From Bacteroidales bacterium (lineage in GTDB: Bacteria; Bacteroidota; Bacteroidia; Bacteroidales; ML635J-15), in assembly GCA_007130555.1 (NCBI GenBank), contig SLSH01000072.1, positions 1-8,346 of the forward strand: DNA of 8,346 nucleotides, read 5' to 3'. A program made the position numbers and the translations under genes. This document shows, one piece after another, positions 6,908-8,346 of this stretch (the first letter of the stretch is position 1; each line of letters begins with the position of its first letter). The notes under the pieces were generated by a model. That model did no database searches, was not told the DNA's origin, and worked only from the letters and a program-made list of their open reading frames with translations.

Positions 6908-7639
6908 ATGAAAAAATATGCACTAGTAACAGGAGGATCTAGAGGAATAGGAAAAGCGGTTTGCGTAAAACTCGCAGAAGACGGTTATTATGTTATTGTA
7001 AATTATAAATCAAATAAAACCGAAGCCGAAAATACCCTTTCTGTAATTAAAAATAACGGCGGTAACGGAGAATTATTGAAATTTGATGTGGGAAACCCCG
7101 ACGATGTTAATCAAAATCTTGGAAACTGGATGGAACAAAATCCTGATAAACATCTGGAAGTTCTGATAAATAATGCAGGTATTATCCGCGATAATCTTAT
7201 GGTGTTTATGCCCGATGAAGACTGGAATTCGGTTATTTCAACCAACTTGCACAGCTTCTTTTACGTTACCAAACTTCTATTGCAAAATATGTTAATCAAA
7301 AAAAATGGCAGAATAGTTAATATTGTTTCTCTGTCAGGACAAAAAGGACAGCCGGGACAAGTAAATTATGCAGCCTCAAAAGGAGCATTAATTGCGGCAA
7401 CAAAATCTCTGGCAATGGAAATAGGGAAGAAAAAAGTCAGGGTAAATGCCGTAGCACCGGGATTTATCAAAACAGATATGATAGAACATATGCCTGAAGA
7501 AGAATTAAAAAAAATAATCCCTCTTAACAGATTCGGAACAGTCGAAGAAGTCGCTGAAGCAGTAAGCTTTTTGGCATCGGAAAAATCTTCATATATAACA
7601 GGCGAAGTAATCTCTGTTAACGGAGGATTGTATAGTTAA
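6908..7639 (+). CDS. fabG: 3-oxoacyl-ACP reductase, FabG-type short-chain dehydrogenase (polyketide ketoreductase)
   Basis: The 243-residue classical SDR reduces 3-ketoacyl-ACP to 3-hydroxyacyl-ACP with NAD(P)H. The nucleotide-binding TGGSRGIG is at residues 8-15 and NNAG at 88-91. The catalytic set is Asn113, Ser141 (NIVSLSG), Tyr154 and Lys158 (NYAASKGA). The motif APGFIKTDM (183-191) and the C-terminal ITGEVISVNGG complete the FabG pattern, and the length matches the family. It follows the ammonia-lyase by 12 bases and shares its likely transcript. In this setting it would serve the polyketide chain, in the role of ApeQ in Gram-negative aryl polyene clusters; a housekeeping FabG cannot be excluded by sequence alone. 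Its start follows the same TATTTTTATG sequence as the gene at 1291. No convincing terminator is seen after the stop. Confidence 0.9.
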   Translation: MKKYALVTGGSRGIGKAVCVKLAEDGYYVIVNYKSNKTEAENTLSVIKNNGGNGELLKFDVGNPDDVNQNLGNWMEQNPDKHLEVLINNAGIIRDNLMVFMPDEDWNSVISTNLHSFFYVTKLLLQNMLIKKNGRIVNIVSLSGQKGQPGQVNYAASKGALIAATKSLAMEIGKKKVRVNAVAPGFIKTDMIEHMPEEELKKIIPLNRFGTVEEVAEAVSFLASEKSSYITGEVISVNGGLYS

Positions 7640-7736
7640 CTATTTTAATGCTTTTTGCATAAAGGTAAAAATAAATAACTGAAGTTTCGCAGATACACCA
7701 AACATCTTATAGCGTTGACTATCAGATGACTATGTT

Positions 7737-7936
7737 TTCGACAGATTTCTCCCCCGCAAAAGCAGTGCTTTTGTGTCAGGGGTCGAAATGAACTGTCAAA
7801 ATAGCGGCATATAGTCGGCGACGTTTCGCAATGCTCTAAATATACCGATTTGCCCGACGTCGCCGACTACACACACCACCAATCGTGTCATTTCGACGAC
7901 CACGACGTTTAGGCGTGGGAGGAGAAATCTGTCGAA
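7737..7936. repeat. 200-bp nested inverted repeat (REP/BIME- or MITE-like element)
   Basis: Three pairs of inverted arms are nested symmetrically. The outer pair is TTCGACAGATTTCTCC (7737-7752) with GGAGAAATCTGTCGAA (7921-7936), 16 of 16. The middle pair is TCGAAATGA (7783-7791) with TCATTTCGA (7888-7896), 9 of 9. The inner pair is TAGTCGGCGACGT (7812-7824) with ACGTCGCCGACTA (7857-7869), 13 of 13, around a 32-base loop. Between the outer and middle arms each half holds its own hairpin: AAAAGCA/TGCTTTT (7758-7772) within CCCC...GGGG (7752-7782) on the left, and CCACG/CGTGG (7900-7918) on the right. The TCATTTCGA and GGAGAAATCT words are frequent in Bacteroidota intergenic repeats as I recall. 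The element is much richer in G+C than its surroundings, suggesting a mobile or REP-type origin. Confidence 0.75.
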
Positions 7937-7942
7937 TTTGCT

Positions 7943-7969
7943 TGTCAGATATAAAATATCCGATATTTT
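7943..7969. repeat. 27-bp direct repeat with palindromic core, copy 1
   Basis: Identical over 27 bases to 8062-8088. The last 17 bases are a perfect palindrome with a one-base centre: AAAATATC (7953-7960), C, GATATTTT (7962-7969). The unit begins TGTCAGATAT. It starts only seven bases after the end of the 200-bp inverted repeat. It could be a protein-binding site, a small transcription terminator (the palindrome ends in Ts) or part of a dispersed repeat. Confidence 0.7.
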
Positions 7970-8061
7970 CCTATCTTTCGCACATTAACAATAAAAGCTT
8001 TGAAAACCTTTATTTATGCGGGATAACTTTACAAAATGGGTGTTGCAAAAATCAAAACAGG

Positions 8062-8088
8062 TGTCAGATATAAAATATCCGATATTTT
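8062..8088. repeat. 27-bp direct repeat with palindromic core, copy 2
   Basis: Second exact copy of the unit at 7943-7969, start to start 119 bases away, in the same orientation. Its palindrome is AAAATATC (8072-8079), C, GATATTTT (8081-8088), here running into two further Ts. The 92 bases between the copies show no similarity to each other and no gene. Confidence 0.7.
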
Positions 8089-8111
8089 TTACTTCTGTAA
8101 TATAAAGCGGT

Positions 8112-8195
8112 GTTCCGACTTAACATTGTAATTTAAATATATATTACAATTACTTATAGTAAGATTTTAATAATATAACTATATCTTGTCGGAAC
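8112..8195. repeat. 84-nt inverted repeat able to fold as a multi-stem structure
   Basis: GTTCCGAC (8112-8119) pairs perfectly with GTCGGAAC (8188-8195). Inside it, ATTGTAAT (8125-8132) pairs with ATTACAAT (8143-8150) around a ten-base loop, and AAGAT (8161-8165) pairs with ATCTT (8183-8187), directly next to the outer stem. Together these give a three-way-junction-like fold. It is not a tRNA and matches no RNA family I know. The interior is almost only A and T, so the inner stems may be chance; the G+C-containing outer stem is the stronger signal. Confidence 0.4.
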
Positions 8196-8346
8196 GGTTT
8201 AATTATTGTATAAGCATCTGAGAGTTTAATAACAACAAAATAAATAAGTGCGAAACTTTAGTAAATAAAAATATTATTATATTGTTTTTCATTATTGTCC
8301 GATAAAAATTTACAAAAACTTTTAAAACCCTTTGACAAGTGTGCCA

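Larger units (their letters stand above)
7678..8262. repeat. Possible insertion bounded by a 14-bp imperfect inverted repeat
   Basis: ACTGAAGTTTCGCA (7678-7691) and TGCGAAACTTTAGT (8249-8262) are inverted copies with one mismatch (13 of 14). The five bases just outside are AAATA on both sides (7673-7677 and 8263-8267), which would fit a target-site duplication. All the other repeats of this region lie inside. Against this, the flanks are so AT-rich that a five-base match is weak evidence, and no transposase or remnant is present. It could be a nonautonomous element or two unrelated copies of a short repeat. Confidence 0.35.
7640..8346. other. Gene-free, repeat-rich intergenic region
   Basis: No open frame here looks like a real protein. 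The stretch contains a 200-bp nested inverted repeat (7737-7936), two copies of a 27-bp palindromic direct repeat (7943-7969, 8062-8088), an 84-nt multi-stem inverted repeat (8112-8195) and an outer 14-bp inverted repeat (7678-7691 with 8249-8262). G+C rises clearly inside 7740-7935 and falls again after. From about 8196 to 8346 I see only AT-rich sequence. The last bases contain TTTG (8331-8334), which could be a -33 box for a gene beyond the window, but the matching -7 box would be off the end. Confidence 0.7.

Noticed and set aside
7648..7660. ATGC-TTTTT-GCAT hairpin after fabG as a terminator
   Set aside because: A four-base stem with no U-tract after it is too weak.
7885..8073. 62-codon frame on the + strand
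   Set aside because: It begins in the right half of the 200-bp inverted repeat and runs through one 27-bp repeat; the translation (FRRPRRLGVGGE...) is the known kind of spurious product of such repeats.
7943..8088. CRISPR-like array
   Set aside because: Only two repeat copies, an internal palindrome with a one-base centre, a 92-base spacer and no cas gene.
8112..8195. tRNA gene
   Set aside because: There is no T-loop consensus, no anticodon arm of correct size and no seven-base acceptor stem arrangement.
8331..8346. TTTGACA as a promoter for the next gene
   Set aside because: The window ends before any -7 box could be seen.

Overview
The window is low in G+C (roughly 30 % by eye). It carries eight genes on the + strand, running almost end to end from 136 to 7639, followed by about 700 bases without a gene. 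Several signs point to a Bacteroidota (Bacteroidetes) organism. Shine-Dalgarno sites are almost absent, and two promoters fit the TTTG-N17/19-TAnnTTTG pattern of that phylum. The ammonia-lyase closely resembles the Flavobacterium tyrosine ammonia-lyase as I remember it. The intergenic repeat carries the TCATTTCGA / GGAGAAATCT words common in Bacteroidota genomes. Species cannot be given.

Layout. 1-135 is an AT-only-looking leader with a good promoter at 72-100. 136-5235 is a tight block of six genes: a KASIII-type ketosynthase, a 132-residue protein of unknown function, a BtrH-like papain-fold acyltransferase, an acyl carrier protein, a catalytically complete FabF-type ketosynthase, and a ketosynthase homologue that has lost its catalytic residues (chain-length-factor-like). 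A 109-base gap with a second promoter (5266-5296) leads to a tyrosine-type aromatic ammonia-lyase (5345-6895) and a FabG-type ketoreductase (6908-7639). 7640-8346 holds no convincing gene but is full of repeats: a 200-bp nested inverted repeat, a palindromic 27-bp direct repeat in two copies, an 84-nt multi-stem inverted repeat, and an outer 14-bp inverted repeat that may bound the whole patch.

How the genes fit together. This is the core of a type II polyketide pathway of the aryl polyene / flexirubin kind. The ammonia-lyase would make 4-coumarate from tyrosine as the aryl starter. The ACP would carry the chain, the FabF-type KS with its chain-length-factor partner would extend it, FabG would reduce the 3-keto groups, and the KASIII enzyme would either start the chain or make a side chain or resorcinol. 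The BtrH-like protein would most plausibly transfer the finished or an intermediate acyl group from an ACP to an acceptor. Dehydratase, aryl-CoA/ACP ligase, malonyl transferase, methyltransferase and transport genes usual for such clusters are not in the window, so this is part of a cluster or its other parts lie elsewhere.

The pathway type is known. The less explored parts are the BtrH-like protein, the 132-residue protein, the ACP/KS junction (same frame, TTG start), and the repeat-rich 3' region.
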